Under the pieces are notes generated by a model, which was not told the DNA's origin, ran no database searches, and worked only from the letters and a program-made list of their open reading frames with translations. 64,000 bases of DNA from Haloarcula marismortui ATCC 43049 (lineage in GTDB: Archaea > Halobacteriota > Halobacteria > Halobacteriales > Haloarculaceae), in contig NC_006396.1 of NCBI RefSeq assembly GCF_000011085.1, positions 992,001 through 1,056,000 on the forward strand. The letters are read 5' to 3'. The translations under genes were made by a program, and so were the position numbers. Below, one piece after another: positions 1 to 9,598 of this stretch (the stretch's first letter is position 1; every line of letters starts with the position of its first letter).

Positions 1-1271
1 CGAAGCCCCTCCGTGCCGGCCCGCTGAAGCGCTTCTTCGGCGATGGCCTCCGCGTCGCCAATCGTTTCTGCGAGGCCGACAACGGCGTAGGAGCGAGAGG
101 TAGTCGTGTAGATACCGTCCTCACGGTCGTCGACGCTGGCGTAGCACAGCAGCGCCTCCGGGGCCGTCTCCGGGTCGTCACCGGACTGCTTGCGGTGGTC
201 GTTGACGACCTCCGCGATGACGTCGTCGTCGATTGGTACCTTCGCCCCGGCGTCGGGGTCGGTCGGGTAGCCGTCCGGGACGGCGTACTTGCAGACGGTC
301 GCCATCGGGCGGAAGGAGAGCTGTGGCAGGGGGTCGTCGTCGCGTGCGGCGGTCAGTACGTCGAGGAAGTCCGTGTTGAGCACCGGCAGCGTGTTCATCG
401 CCTCGGGGTCGCCAAAGCGAGCGTTGAACTCCACGACGCGTGGCCCAGTCTCGGTGAGCATGAACTGCCCGTAGAGGACGCCCTTGTACCCGTCAAGGGC
501 CTCGACGGTGGCCCGGAGCACGTCGACGGCGTCCATGTAGTCGTCCTCGTCCATGAACGGCAGGTGGAGGCTGGCGTCGGAGTAGCTCCCCATCCCGCCG
601 GTGTTTGGTCCCTCGTCGCCCTCGTAGGCACGCTTGTGGTCCTGTACCGCCGGCGTGACGCGCAGTTGCCCGTTTGCGACAAACGCCTGCACGGTGAACT
701 CCTCGCCGACGAGGCGCTCTTCGAGGACGACGCGGTCGTAGTCGGAACTCCGGAGGTACTCCTTGGCCTCCTCGGCAGTGCACTGGTCGCCGATGACGCG
801 GACGCCCTTACCGCCGGTCAGCCCGGCGGGCTTGACCGCGAGGTCGCCGTCGTACTCGTCGATGTACTCGCAGGCGGCGTCCATGTCCTCGAACGTCTCG
901 AAATCCGGACAGCCGGGGATATCGTGTTCCCGCATGAACCGCCGCTGGAACGCCTTGTCCGTCTCGATGCGGGCCTCCTGCTCCTGTGGCCCGAATGTGT
1001 AGATACCGGCGTCGTCCAGCGCGTCGGCGACACCTGCGGCGAGGGCCGCCTCGGGTCCGATGACCGCCAGCGTGGCGTCGACCTCTCGAGCGTAGGTCGT
1101 CACGGCTGTCGGGTTGGTCGTATCGAGTGCCTCGAAGCCGTCGGCGAGGGCGACGATGCCCGGATTCCGGTTGCCGGCACAGGCGTACAGCTCTCCCGGC
1201 GAGTTCCCGAGCGAGCGCGCAATCGCGTGTTCCCGGCCGCCGCCACCCACGAGCAGCACTGTCTCTGACAT
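1..1271 (-). CDS. purD: Phosphoribosylamine-glycine ligase (3' end cut by window)
   Basis: GAR synthetase, the ATP-dependent ligation of glycine to phosphoribosylamine in purine synthesis. The frame is open from the ATG at 1271 to the window edge, giving 423 residues, so only the last few of the usual ~430 are missing. The start reads MSETVLLVGGGGREHA, the standard PurD N-terminal nucleotide-binding motif. The ATP-grasp part shows GPNTGGMGSYS near residue 210 and the metal-binding VVEFNARFGDPEAM near residue 280. The gene stands alone here, with a small membrane protein divergent upstream. Confidence 0.93.
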   Translation of the reverse strand, partial: MSETVLLVGGGGREHAIARSLGNSPGELYACAGNRNPGIVALADGFEALDTTNPTAVTTYAREVDATLAVIGPEAALAAGVADALDDAGIYTFGPQEQEARIETDKAFQRRFMREHDIPGCPDFETFEDMDAACEYIDEYDGDLAVKPAGLTGGKGVRVIGDQCTAEEAKEYLRSSDYDRVVLEERLVGEEFTVQAFVANGQLRVTPAVQDHKRAYEGDEGPNTGGMGSYSDASLHLPFMDEDDYMDAVDVLRATVEALDGYKGVLYGQFMLTETGPRVVEFNARFGDPEAMNTLPVLNTDFLDVLTAARDDDPLPQLSFRPMATVCKYAVPDGYPTDPDAGAKVPIDDDVIAEVVNDHRKQSGDDPETAPEALLCYASVDDREDGIYTTTSRSYAVVGLAETIGDAEAIAEEALQRAGTEGL

Positions 1272-1423
1272 ACCCGAAGGCCGGATGGGCTCTCACGTAA
1301 GTATTGTCTTTTCGCCGGTTTGCGCTGACTGTGGCAGTCGTTTCTGTGTCGAGCGCGCTCGTGTGCAGGTCCGCCGGACGGAGACCGGGAGCTACTTTGC
1401 CCGACTGTCTGACACACAGAGAT

Positions 1424-1687
1424 ATGTCCCCTCCCCGCCCCTTCATCGACCCCGCGACAGGAGAGATAGACAGGGCCCAGATACTCTCAGAGGCCATGCC
1501 ACTCGCGAAGCTCATCGGCGTGTTCGTTGCCGGGAGCCTCCCTCTCTATGCAATCGCGTTCTTCGGTGCGGAGAACTCCGTACTGGGTGTAGTACTGGCC
1601 CTGCTCGGTAATTTCATCCTCGCCATCGGAGCCGGTGTCGTCCTGATGTACGTCATTGCCCGTGGAATCCGGCTGGCTGGCGAGTGA
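1424..1687 (+). CDS. Small two-span membrane protein
   Basis: An 87-aa protein. The frame is open further upstream, but the upstream part is Arg/Ser rich and unlike haloarchaeal coding sequence, so I take the ATG at 1424 (MSPPRPFIDPATG). After a short acidic head there are two hydrophobic stretches, about residues 26-46 and 50-76, ending with a short charged tail. No catalytic motif is visible and I do not recognise the family. It sits 54 bp before the DUF255 gene on the same strand, so the two may be co-transcribed. Confidence 0.7.
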   Translation: MSPPRPFIDPATGEIDRAQILSEAMPLAKLIGVFVAGSLPLYAIAFFGAENSVLGVVLALLGNFILAIGAGVVLMYVIARGIRLAGE

Positions 1688-1741
1688 GGCGTCGCTGCCG
1701 GCGTCGCGTTCCTTTTCACCGCGGCGCTCCCAGCCACAGGT

Positions 1742-3943
1742 ATGAGCGACGCCACGGACCCGACGGCCCGAAACCGACTCGACGAGGCGGAGAGCCCGTA
1801 TCTCCGCCAGCACGCTGACAATCCGGTCAACTGGCAGCCCTGGGACGAGACAGCCCTGGAAGCCGCCAGAGAGCGGGACGTTCCCATTTTCCTCTCGATT
1901 GGTTACGCAGCGTGTCACTGGTGTCACGTCATGGAGGAGGAGAGCTTCGAGGACGAGGCCATTGCCGAACAACTCAACGAGAACTTCGTCCCGATAAAGG
2001 TCGACCGCGAGGAGCGGCCGGACCTCGATTCGGTGTACATGAGCATCTGTCAGCAGGTGACCGGTGGCGGTGGCTGGCCGCTATCGGCCTGGCTCACGCC
2101 GGAGGGGGAGCCGTTCTACGTCGGGACATACTTCCCGCCGGAGGAGAAGCGCGGACAGCCAGGCTTTGGCGACCTGCTCCAGCGCCTTTCAGGCTCGTGG
2201 TCGGACCCCGAACAGCGCGCGGAGATGGAGAACCGCGCCCAGCAGTGGACCGAGGCAATCGAGAGTGACCTCGAAGCGACGCCGGCTGACCCTGAGGACC
2301 CCGCAGAGGACATCATTCAGACCGCCGGCACCATCGCCCATCGCGGGGCCGACCGGCAGGACGGCGGCTGGGGCTCCGGCGGCCCAAAGTTCCCCCAGAA
2401 CGGGCGACTACACGCATTGCTGCGGGCATATGCTGACGGTGGGCAAGAAGACTACCTGAACGTCGTCGAGGAGACGCTGGACGTGATGGCCGACCGAGGA
2501 CTGTACGACCACGTTGGTGGGGGCTTCCACCGCTACGCGACAGACCAGCAGTGGGCCGTGCCGCACTTCGAGAAGATGCTGTACGACAACGCCGAGATTC
2601 CGCGGGCCTTTCTCGCGGGCTATCAGGCCATCGGCTCAGAACGCTACGCGTCGGTCGTCCGGGAGACCTTCGAGTTCGTCCAGCGCGAACTCCAGCACCC
2701 CGACGGCGGCTTTTTCAGCACGCTCGATGCCGAGAGTGCGCCGCATAGCGAGTCGCGAAGCGACTCGGAACAGTCGAGCGGGGAAAGCCCGCGAGACGAC
2801 CCCGACGGCGAGACGGAGGAGGGGCTGTTCTACGTCTGGACACCCGAGCAGGTCCACGACGCCGTCGACGACGAGACGGACGCTGACATCTTCTGTGACT
2901 ACTACGGCGTCACGGAGCAAGGCAACTTCGAGGGCGCAACGGTACTCGCCGTCCGCAAGCCGGTGCCGGTGCTGGCCGAGGAGTACGAGCGAAGCGAGGA
3001 CGAAATCACGGCGAGCCTCCAGCGGGCGCTAAACGAGACTTTCGAGGCCAGAAAGGACCGACCGCGACCGGCCCGCGACGAGAAGGTACTGGCCGGCTGG
3101 AACGGTCTGATGATCCGGGCGCTCGCTGAGGGGGCGATTGTCCTCGATGACCAGTATGCCGACGTGGCCGCCGACGCCCTCTCGTTCGTCCGGGAGCACC
3201 TGTGGGACGCCGACGCGGGACGACTCAATCGCCGGTACAAGGACGACGACGTGGCTATTGACGGCTATCTGGAGGACTACGCGTTCCTCGGCCGCGGCGC
3301 GCTGACGCTGTTCGAGGCGACCGGCGACGTCGAGCACCTCGCCTTTGCGATGGACCTCGGCCAGGCAATCACGGAGGCGTTCTGGGACGACGAGCAGGGC
3401 ACGCTCTTCTTTACCCCGACCGGCGGCGAATCGCTGGTCGCACGGCCCCAGGAACTGACCGACCAGTCGACGCCGTCGAGCACGGGCGTCGCCGTCGACC
3501 TCCTGCTGTCGCTGTCCCATTTCAGCGAGGACGACCGCTTCGAAAGCGTGGCCGAGCGGGTCATCCGAACCCACGCCGACCGCGTCTCCTCGAACCCGCT
3601 CCAGCACGCCTCGCTCACGCTGGCGACGGACACCTACGAGCAGGGCGCGCTGGAGGTCACGCTGGTCGGCGACCAGTCAGACTACCCGACTGAGTGGACG
3701 GAGACCCTCGCCGAGCAGTACATCCCGCGGCGCTTGCTGGCCCACCGGCCAGCCGAGAAAAGTCGTTTCGAGCAGTGGCTCGACACACTGGAGGTGGACG
3801 AGTCGCCGCCGATCTGGGCCGGCCGCACGCAGGTCGACGACCGACCGACGGTGTACGCCTGCCGGAACTTCGCCTGTTCACCGCCGAAACACGACCTCGG
3901 GACAGCGTTAGACTGGGGCGAAACGGCCGACGATTCGGAGTAA
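1742..3943 (+). CDS. DUF255 (YyaL/SPATA20-type) thioredoxin-domain protein
   Basis: A 733-aa cytosolic protein of the YyaL/spermatogenesis-associated 20 family. The N-terminal ~170 residues are the thioredoxin-like DUF255 domain, with the family signatures QHADNPVNWQPW and ACHWCHVMEEESF. The rest resembles the alpha/alpha-toroid of N-acylglucosamine 2-epimerases. The family's reaction is not established. A hydrophilic Ser/Glu/Asp-rich insertion at about residues 336-355 is encoded by DNA containing two perfect hairpins (2749-2767 and 2778-2792), which suggests a palindromic element inserted in frame. A thioredoxin gene lies convergent two bases downstream. Confidence 0.92.
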   Translation: MSDATDPTARNRLDEAESPYLRQHADNPVNWQPWDETALEAARERDVPIFLSIGYAACHWCHVMEEESFEDEAIAEQLNENFVPIKVDREERPDLDSVYMSICQQVTGGGGWPLSAWLTPEGEPFYVGTYFPPEEKRGQPGFGDLLQRLSGSWSDPEQRAEMENRAQQWTEAIESDLEATPADPEDPAEDIIQTAGTIAHRGADRQDGGWGSGGPKFPQNGRLHALLRAYADGGQEDYLNVVEETLDVMADRGLYDHVGGGFHRYATDQQWAVPHFEKMLYDNAEIPRAFLAGYQAIGSERYASVVRETFEFVQRELQHPDGGFFSTLDAESAPHSESRSDSEQSSGESPRDDPDGETEEGLFYVWTPEQVHDAVDDETDADIFCDYYGVTEQGNFEGATVLAVRKPVPVLAEEYERSEDEITASLQRALNETFEARKDRPRPARDEKVLAGWNGLMIRALAEGAIVLDDQYADVAADALSFVREHLWDADAGRLNRRYKDDDVAIDGYLEDYAFLGRGALTLFEATGDVEHLAFAMDLGQAITEAFWDDEQGTLFFTPTGGESLVARPQELTDQSTPSSTGVAVDLLLSLSHFSEDDRFESVAERVIRTHADRVSSNPLQHASLTLATDTYEQGALEVTLVGDQSDYPTEWTETLAEQYIPRRLLAHRPAEKSRFEQWLDTLEVDESPPIWAGRTQVDDRPTVYACRNFACSPPKHDLGTALDWGETADDSE
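2749..2792. repeat. Two adjacent hairpins inside the DUF255 gene
   Basis: The first palindrome is CGAGTCGCGAAGCGACTCG at 2749-2767 (8-bp arms, GAA loop). The second has 5-bp arms GCGGG/CCCGC at 2778-2782 and 2788-2792. Together they encode the Ser/Arg/Asp/Glu-rich linker that interrupts the DUF255 protein. The reading frame is kept. This looks like a small palindromic element that entered a surface loop; a search for further genomic copies would decide this. Confidence 0.5.
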
Positions 3944-3945
3944 AG

Positions 3946-4335
3946 TTACGCCATCGCGTTTTCGATTTTGTCAGCGAGATACACCGCAATAGGGACCGGC
4001 TCTTCCTCGACGAATCGGGCGATCTCCTCGCCGTCGTGTTCGACGACGACCGTCGGAATGAGTTCGATGTCGTACGCCTCGACCTCCGGGCCGGTCTTCG
4101 AGCCGTCGTCTTCCTTCTCGACGGGGTAGTGGTGGACCTGCCCCTCTGGGACACCCGCGGCTTTCAGCGCCGCCCCGAAGTCGGGAAGCTGCGCCCGGCA
4201 GTCCTTACACCAGTCGCCGCCCCAGATCTTGTACTCGAACTCGTCAGCGTAGCGTGTGAGAACGTCGACGGTGTCAGCGTAGGCGTCTTCGACCCACACC
4301 GGATTCGGCTCCATGGTTTCGAGCGTCTGACTCAT
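3946..4335 (-). CDS. Thioredoxin family protein
   Basis: A 129-aa protein counted from MSQTLETMEPNPVW; a longer frame starts at 4377 but its extra residues look non-coding. The active site is WCKDCR, the CxxC of a thioredoxin fold, placed after an IWGGD strand, with a cis-Pro region LIPTVVVEHDG further on. The likely role is cytosolic thiol-disulfide exchange. It is convergent with the DUF255 gene, with only two bases between the stops. Substrate unknown. Confidence 0.82.
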   Translation of the reverse strand: MSQTLETMEPNPVWVEDAYADTVDVLTRYADEFEYKIWGGDWCKDCRAQLPDFGAALKAAGVPEGQVHHYPVEKEDDGSKTGPEVEAYDIELIPTVVVEHDGEEIARFVEEEPVPIAVYLADKIENAMA

Positions 4336-4444
4336 AACCGGCTGTATGTAGTCAGGGGGCTTGAAATCCCCGGCCACGAATTCCGCGAGTCAGACGAGCT
4401 TCAGCTAATACATCGGGATTTCAGTTGGGATAGGGCTGGACGCG

Positions 4445-6604
4445 CTAGCGGTCGACTGGAACAGTCGTCCGAATGTCTCGCGACGAGCGGCCGATTTCGA
4501 CGGTGTACGTTCCGGTGTCGACCGTCCAGCCGGAATTCGGGTCGTACCGCGAGAACGCCAGGTCGTCCAGCGTCAGTGCTACCGTCTTCTGTTCATCAGC
4601 ATCTAACTGTACAGCCTCGAACCCGGCGAGTTCGCGCCGCGGGCGGTCGACGCCGTCCACGGACGGCGGTCGGACGTAAGCCTGAATTACTTCTCGGCCC
4701 GGCCGGTCGGCGGCGTTCTTGACTGGAACTGCGACCGTCCACTCGCCTGTGATTTCGGCATCGCCGTATTCGAACGTCGCATACGAATGGCCGTGACCGA
4801 ACGGATAGGTCGGGTCGGCGTCTTCGTCGTCGAAGTGTCGGTAGCCGATAAAGACGTCCTCATCGTAGTGGACTTCGTCGTCGACACCGGGGTAGCGGCG
4901 TTCGGCCCCGGCGGTCGGATACTCGCCTTCTGGGGCGAACGTGACCGGGAGCCGGCCGCTCGGGTCACGGTCACCATAGAGGACGGCGGCCGCTGCGTCC
5001 CCGTCCGCCTGCCCGGGGTACCACTGTTCGAGGACCGCGGCCACGTCCTCGCGCCATGGGAGTTCCACGGGGCCGCCGGACCTGACGACGACCACAGTGT
5101 TCTCGTTGGTGGCCGCGACGGCCGAGACGAGGTCGTCTTGCTGGCCCGGGAGCGCCAGTGAATCGCGGTCCCGCGCCTCCGTCGTCGCATCGCGGACAAA
5201 CACCACGGCGACATCGGCTGCCGCGGCCGCGTCGACGGCGTCGTCGAGCGACGGGTCCTGTTGGGCGATGTCCGCTGCCGTACCGTCGGTATCGTCGTCC
5301 TCACCGACAAACGGCAGGAGGTCGAACAGCGAAACGGACTCTATCTGCGGGACGCCAAACGCCGTCGTGACCGCGCCCTCGGCGCGGGATTCGATTCCCG
5401 CGACTGGTGTAACCGAGTGGACCGGCGTCGTTTCGGAAGAGCCGCCCCCGCCCAATTTCGGCTCGTCGATGTTTGGTCCGATGACAGCCACGTCCGCTCC
5501 GTCAGCCAGCGGCAGGACCCCGTCGTTATCGAGCAACACCGTTCCGCGGGCCGCCACGTCCGCAGCGATATCTCTGTGTCGCTGGCTGTCGAGTTCGCCC
5601 GCCTGGTCGTCGCTTGCACCGTCTTCGGCGGCGGTACGGCTGCCGTCCAGTCGCCCGAATCGGTCCATCTGACCGAGAACCCGCCGGACCATGTCATCAA
5701 GGCGCTCGGCTGGAACCTCGCCGCTGTCGATGGCTTCGACGAGCGGGTCGCCGAACAGGCCTGCGCGGGTCGCGTCCGGGATGCCGTCGGGCCACTCGAA
5801 CTCCTCGGCATCATCCGCAGTGTCGCTGTTGGCGGCTTCCGCTGCCCCGGGGGCCGCCACCCCGGGCATCTCTACGTCCATGCCTGCGTTCGCCGCGCCG
5901 ACAGTGCTCTCCAGCCCGTACCAGTCCGAGACGACGTAACCGTTGAACCCCCACTCGCTTTTGAGTACGTCGCCGACGAGGCGCCCGTGGTCACTCATGT
6001 GTGTGCCGTTCACTCGGTTGTACGCCGTCATCACCGACCCGACGCCAGCGTCAACAGCCGAACGGAACGGTGGAAGATACAGCTCTCGGAGCGTCCGTTC
6101 ATCCACTTCGGTGCTGACGGTCGTGCGATGTGTCTCCTGGTTGTTGGCGACGAAGTGTTTCACTGTGGCGACGACATCAGCGGACTGGATGCCGTCGATA
6201 AGGCCGGCCCCGACAGCGCCGGCGTGGACTGGGTCCTCGGAGAGATACTCGAAGTTGCGGCCGCAGTGCGGGACCCGGATGATGTTCACGCCGGGCGCGA
6301 GCAGCGCGTCCTGTCCGAGCGCCGCTGCTTCGCGGCCCATCGCCGCCCCCTGTTGTCGGGCCAGATCGGGGTCAAACGTTGCTGCTGTCGCAATTGACGC
6401 CGGAAAGGCAGTCGCACGCTGTCCCTCGGCGCGGATTCCCAGCGGCCCGTCGACGAGGCGAAACGGCGGAATCCCGGCTTCCTCGACACCCGAAAGGTAC
6501 CCCGTCGCTGTGCCCTCCGGGTCGGTTGCACCGCGAACGAGAGCGAGTTTCTGTGGACGGGACAGCCGGGCAAGTACCGCTTCAATGTGGTCGTCATCGG
6601 CCAT
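4445..6604 (-). CDS. Glycoside hydrolase family 3 beta-glucosidase
   Basis: A 719-aa GH3 enzyme counted from MADDDHIEAVLARL; the longer frame from 6745 runs through the intergenic region. The N-terminal (beta/alpha)8 domain carries the KHF motif at residues 149-151 and the predicted nucleophile Asp227 in VVSDWYG. The second alpha/beta sandwich begins near residue 365 (RGTVLLDNDGVLPL), and a C-terminal fibronectin-like domain ends the protein. No signal peptide is seen, so it probably hydrolyses imported beta-glucosides in the cytoplasm. The exact sugar cannot be read from sequence. Confidence 0.9.
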   Translation of the reverse strand: MADDDHIEAVLARLSRPQKLALVRGATDPEGTATGYLSGVEEAGIPPFRLVDGPLGIRAEGQRATAFPASIATAATFDPDLARQQGAAMGREAAALGQDALLAPGVNIIRVPHCGRNFEYLSEDPVHAGAVGAGLIDGIQSADVVATVKHFVANNQETHRTTVSTEVDERTLRELYLPPFRSAVDAGVGSVMTAYNRVNGTHMSDHGRLVGDVLKSEWGFNGYVVSDWYGLESTVGAANAGMDVEMPGVAAPGAAEAANSDTADDAEEFEWPDGIPDATRAGLFGDPLVEAIDSGEVPAERLDDMVRRVLGQMDRFGRLDGSRTAAEDGASDDQAGELDSQRHRDIAADVAARGTVLLDNDGVLPLADGADVAVIGPNIDEPKLGGGGSSETTPVHSVTPVAGIESRAEGAVTTAFGVPQIESVSLFDLLPFVGEDDDTDGTAADIAQQDPSLDDAVDAAAAADVAVVFVRDATTEARDRDSLALPGQQDDLVSAVAATNENTVVVVRSGGPVELPWREDVAAVLEQWYPGQADGDAAAAVLYGDRDPSGRLPVTFAPEGEYPTAGAERRYPGVDDEVHYDEDVFIGYRHFDDEDADPTYPFGHGHSYATFEYGDAEITGEWTVAVPVKNAADRPGREVIQAYVRPPSVDGVDRPRRELAGFEAVQLDADEQKTVALTLDDLAFSRYDPNSGWTVDTGTYTVEIGRSSRDIRTTVPVDR

Positions 6605-6675
6605 ACCGGAGTTCACGGCCGGGCGGGCCTTAGAGTGTCGACTGGTCAGGACGGCGTCTCGGGCGATTGGACCGA

Positions 6676-8403
6676 CTACGTTTCGAGCCCCGAAACAACG
6701 AGTTTCGCGCCACCGGACCGGCTTTCGGTCATCTCGACGGCCCACCCGTGAGATTTGACGACGTGCTGGACGATTGCCAGTCCGAGGCCGGTTCCCGACT
6801 CGGAGCTGGTAACGCCGTGTGTGAATATCTCTTCCCGTTCCTCGGGTGGGACACCGGGGCCGTCGTCGCCGATTGTGAACCCGTCCGAGGTGGCGTCAAC
6901 ACGTATCGTTACTCCTGTGCCCGCCGGTTCTACGCTGTTGTCGGATTCCGGCCGACTGTGCCCGTGCTCGGTACTGTCGTCGCCCCCTGGTCGACCGCCT
7001 GTGGAGCCATGCTCCACGGCGTTCCGAACCACGTTTTCGAACAGCTGTAGAAGTTGGTCACGGTCGCCGGTAATTTCTCTGTCGCCGTCGATTTGCAGCG
7101 TTGCCTCGCCGGTGTCGACGTGGGCCCAGGCCGCCTTTGCCAGCGCCGAGAGCCGTAGCTCGACTCGGTCGGTCGTCTTCTCGTCGCGAGCGAAGGCGAG
7201 CACCTCGTCGATGAGGCTGCTCATCCGTTCGTGGGCTTCCTCGACGCGGTCGAACTCCTCGGGGTCATTGCGTTCTCGGGCCAGTGCCAGTCGCCCCGAA
7301 GCCACGCTCAGTGGGTTCCGAAGGTCGTGTGAGAGGACGGCGGCGAACTGGTCGAGCTGCTGGTTCCGGCGTTCGAGTTCTCGCTCCCGCTGCTTTTGTT
7401 CGGTGATTTCGTGGACAAGAAACACGCGCCCGACCAGTGTGTCGCGGGAGTCATACAGCGGGGTGAGCTGGACATCGAAAAACCGGTCGCGCTGCTCGAT
7501 AACGGCCTGTGTTTCCTTGGCGTCGTCGTTCAGACCGCGGTACTTTTCCAGTAGCTCGGGCGACGTTTCGAGCGCGTCCTCGACAGATTGGCCGACGATA
7601 GTCTCCTCTCGAAGTAGCTGGCGGCCGGCGTCATTGGCCTCGATTATCTTGCTGTTCGTGTCGACGACGAACACGGCGCTGTTGAGCGACTCGACGACCT
7701 CTCGATAGGCGACCGGTGAGATGTCCAGCAATCGCCCCCTGAAGAACGCCCACGAGAGGGTGAGCCCAGTGCCCGCCAGCAACAGCGGTGTGAGTTCGAT
7801 GCTGGTGTCGCCGAAGATGCTGAGGACGCTCCCGAACCACGGGAGGCCGATGGCCAGCAGGACGGCGTACACCTGCTTCCGGTACAGACCGCCGGAAACG
7901 AGTGCGTAGTGGATGATGAGCGCACTTGACACGGCGATAAGTGCGTAGGAGTACACCAGATGGCCCCAGAAAACAGGCCCGCCGATGATTTCCCAGCCGT
8001 ACATAGCAGCGTCTGTCGGGCCAGAGATACTGTATATCGCGCCGTCGGGGCCGACAAACAGTGCAGCAAAGAACACGATGGGTTCGACAGTCAGTAGCGC
8101 GACGGTCCGCCGGCTGAGATAGCGGTCGCGGTCGGTGTAGGCCAGCGCGAATGCGAACAGGCCGGCCATCGCGGGCATCACACCGACGAACACGCCGTAC
8201 GCGAAAAGCAGCGCCAACTCGGTTCCGCGTGTCAGAACACCGGCCGCAGCACAGAGGTCCCATATCGAGAGGCCGGCGAGCAGAACCGCGAGTGCGGTCC
8301 CGCCGCTGTAGTCGCGCCGCCCCCATGCGTACACCGACAGCGTCCCGAGGACAACGGCCACAGCCAGCAGGAGAAAGGCGTACGCAACGAGCAGCGTGGC
8401 CAT
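6676..8403 (-). CDS. Membrane histidine kinase (7TM-PAS-HisKA-HATPase)
   Basis: A 575-aa sensor kinase from MATLLVAYAFLLLA. The first ~230 residues hold about seven hydrophobic segments of the haloarchaeal histidine-kinase 7TM type. A PAS domain follows (about 235-355), then HisKA with the phospho-acceptor box LSHDLRNPL, then the ATPase with N box NVVRNAVEHGS, G1 DDGPGVP and G2 GTGLGLAI. A His/Ser/Gly-rich loop interrupts the ATPase between N and G1. No response regulator is adjacent; its partner is presumably encoded elsewhere. Ligand unknown. Confidence 0.9.
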   Translation of the reverse strand: MATLLVAYAFLLLAVAVVLGTLSVYAWGRRDYSGGTALAVLLAGLSIWDLCAAAGVLTRGTELALLFAYGVFVGVMPAMAGLFAFALAYTDRDRYLSRRTVALLTVEPIVFFAALFVGPDGAIYSISGPTDAAMYGWEIIGGPVFWGHLVYSYALIAVSSALIIHYALVSGGLYRKQVYAVLLAIGLPWFGSVLSIFGDTSIELTPLLLAGTGLTLSWAFFRGRLLDISPVAYREVVESLNSAVFVVDTNSKIIEANDAGRQLLREETIVGQSVEDALETSPELLEKYRGLNDDAKETQAVIEQRDRFFDVQLTPLYDSRDTLVGRVFLVHEITEQKQRERELERRNQQLDQFAAVLSHDLRNPLSVASGRLALARERNDPEEFDRVEEAHERMSSLIDEVLAFARDEKTTDRVELRLSALAKAAWAHVDTGEATLQIDGDREITGDRDQLLQLFENVVRNAVEHGSTGGRPGGDDSTEHGHSRPESDNSVEPAGTGVTIRVDATSDGFTIGDDGPGVPPEEREEIFTHGVTSSESGTGLGLAIVQHVVKSHGWAVEMTESRSGGAKLVVSGLET

Positions 8404-8484
8404 TACCGTATAATCCGGCCCAGCGAGTAAATGGGTTCCGCCCAGTTCGAGGGGTTTACACACTCGCTCGGCATACCGGCGGGT

Positions 8485-8754
8485 ATGCCTGTCGACAAGC
8501 AGGAGTTCGACGAGATACTGTCGTTCGAGCTCCACGAGCCCGCGGACATTCTCGACCCCGACAAACTGTACACCATCCCGGAAATCGCCCGCCTGCTGCA
8601 GGGCCTCCCGGCAGATGCCCAACTTAATGAGGCCAACGAGTCCGTGTTCATCGACTGGGCGATCCCGTGGATGATCTTCAATCAGGACGACCTCGTGATC
8701 GCCGACCCGCAGGACGATGATGTTGTCGGGCTGTACGGCCTCGCTGAGTCATGA
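8485..8754 (+). CDS. Small conserved haloarchaeal protein, DUF5827-like
   Basis: An 89-aa acidic soluble protein. I take the ATG at 8485 (MPVDKQEFDEIL) because the upstream extension overlaps the promoter of the divergent kinase. It contains a conserved-looking middle, LDPDKLYTIPEIARLLQ, and a C-terminal VIADPQDDDVVGLYGL. I believe it is the haloarchaeal DUF5827 family, from memory only. Its stop overlaps the next start (ATGA), so it is translationally coupled to the P-loop ATPase gene and probably works with it. Confidence 0.72.
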   Translation: MPVDKQEFDEILSFELHEPADILDPDKLYTIPEIARLLQGLPADAQLNEANESVFIDWAIPWMIFNQDDLVIADPQDDDVVGLYGLAES

Positions 8755-9575
8755 AGCTCCTCGTTGCCGGCAGTGACCGGGTCGACGCGGGCAAGACCAC
8801 GTTCAGCGTCGGCCTGCTCGAACGGACCAGCGCTCAGGGGTTCAAGCCCAGAGCGGGCAACAACTACTGGTTCGATCACGACGACTATCAGCGAGCGACA
8901 AACGAGGGGCGGCTGTACGGCAAGGACGCCAAGCGCCTCGCGGCCGCGTCACCGAGCGATGTCGCACCGGAAGAGATCAATCCGATTCACCGCCTCTGGC
9001 ACCCCTCACCGGGAGCCGAGACGGGCCTGCTCGGGAAAGAAAACCAGCAGTTCGTCGTGGACCGGGTCGGCCGCCCGAGTACGGAAACGGGCGTCGAGTA
9101 TGTCGTCAACGGGACTGTCGACATTCCGGAGTCCGTTTCCGAGCGACTCCCGCTTGCCGATGCGCCACGAGTAACCTCGATCGCCGATTTCAACGACCTG
9201 ATGCGGGTGATGCACGTCGAGGCGCTGGAGTCGGTCGCCGCGGATATCGAAGCGACGGACCGGGCAGTCATCGAATCCTACGGCGATGTGGCTCGGCCGC
9301 TGTCAGGTATCGAACCAGATGCCGTGGCCGTCGTCGAACCCGGCCGAGCCCGCATCTACGACGGCGACCGATACAGCAAGGCCTGTCAGATCGCCACCGG
9401 TGGTCCCGGCGACGGGCAACTGGAGGAACGAGTGCCGAACGTCGTCGACCTCATCGAACAGGTCGCGGCAGTACGGCTCCCCGCGCTCGACAGCGAGCAG
9501 CGCAGTGACCCGGCAGCTGTCGCCGATGCGTACGACCACGCCTACGACGCCTTGCTGGCCTGTGCGTTCGACTAA
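8751..9575 (+). CDS. P-loop ATPase, BioD/CobQ-like
   Basis: A 274-aa soluble protein. The N-terminal MKLLVAGSDRVDAGKTTFS is a Walker A loop of the deviant type found in the dethiobiotin synthetase/CobQ/MinD group (GxDxxxAGKTT). The central part, with ESYGDVARPL and DAVAVVEPGRARIYDGD, fits the same fold. The substrate is not evident. It overlaps the DUF5827-like gene by four bases and is convergent with the MBL hydrolase gene. Its ATP-dependent role is inferred only from the fold. Confidence 0.75.
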   Translation: MKLLVAGSDRVDAGKTTFSVGLLERTSAQGFKPRAGNNYWFDHDDYQRATNEGRLYGKDAKRLAAASPSDVAPEEINPIHRLWHPSPGAETGLLGKENQQFVVDRVGRPSTETGVEYVVNGTVDIPESVSERLPLADAPRVTSIADFNDLMRVMHVEALESVAADIEATDRAVIESYGDVARPLSGIEPDAVAVVEPGRARIYDGDRYSKACQIATGGPGDGQLEERVPNVVDLIEQVAAVRLPALDSEQRSDPAAVADAYDHAYDALLACAFD

Positions 9576-9598
9576 AAGCTGTGCGCTGTCCCGCGATC

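Noticed and set aside
195-1268. 357-aa plus-strand frame
   Set aside because: It is the antisense shadow of purD; the minus strand carries recognisable PurD motifs throughout.
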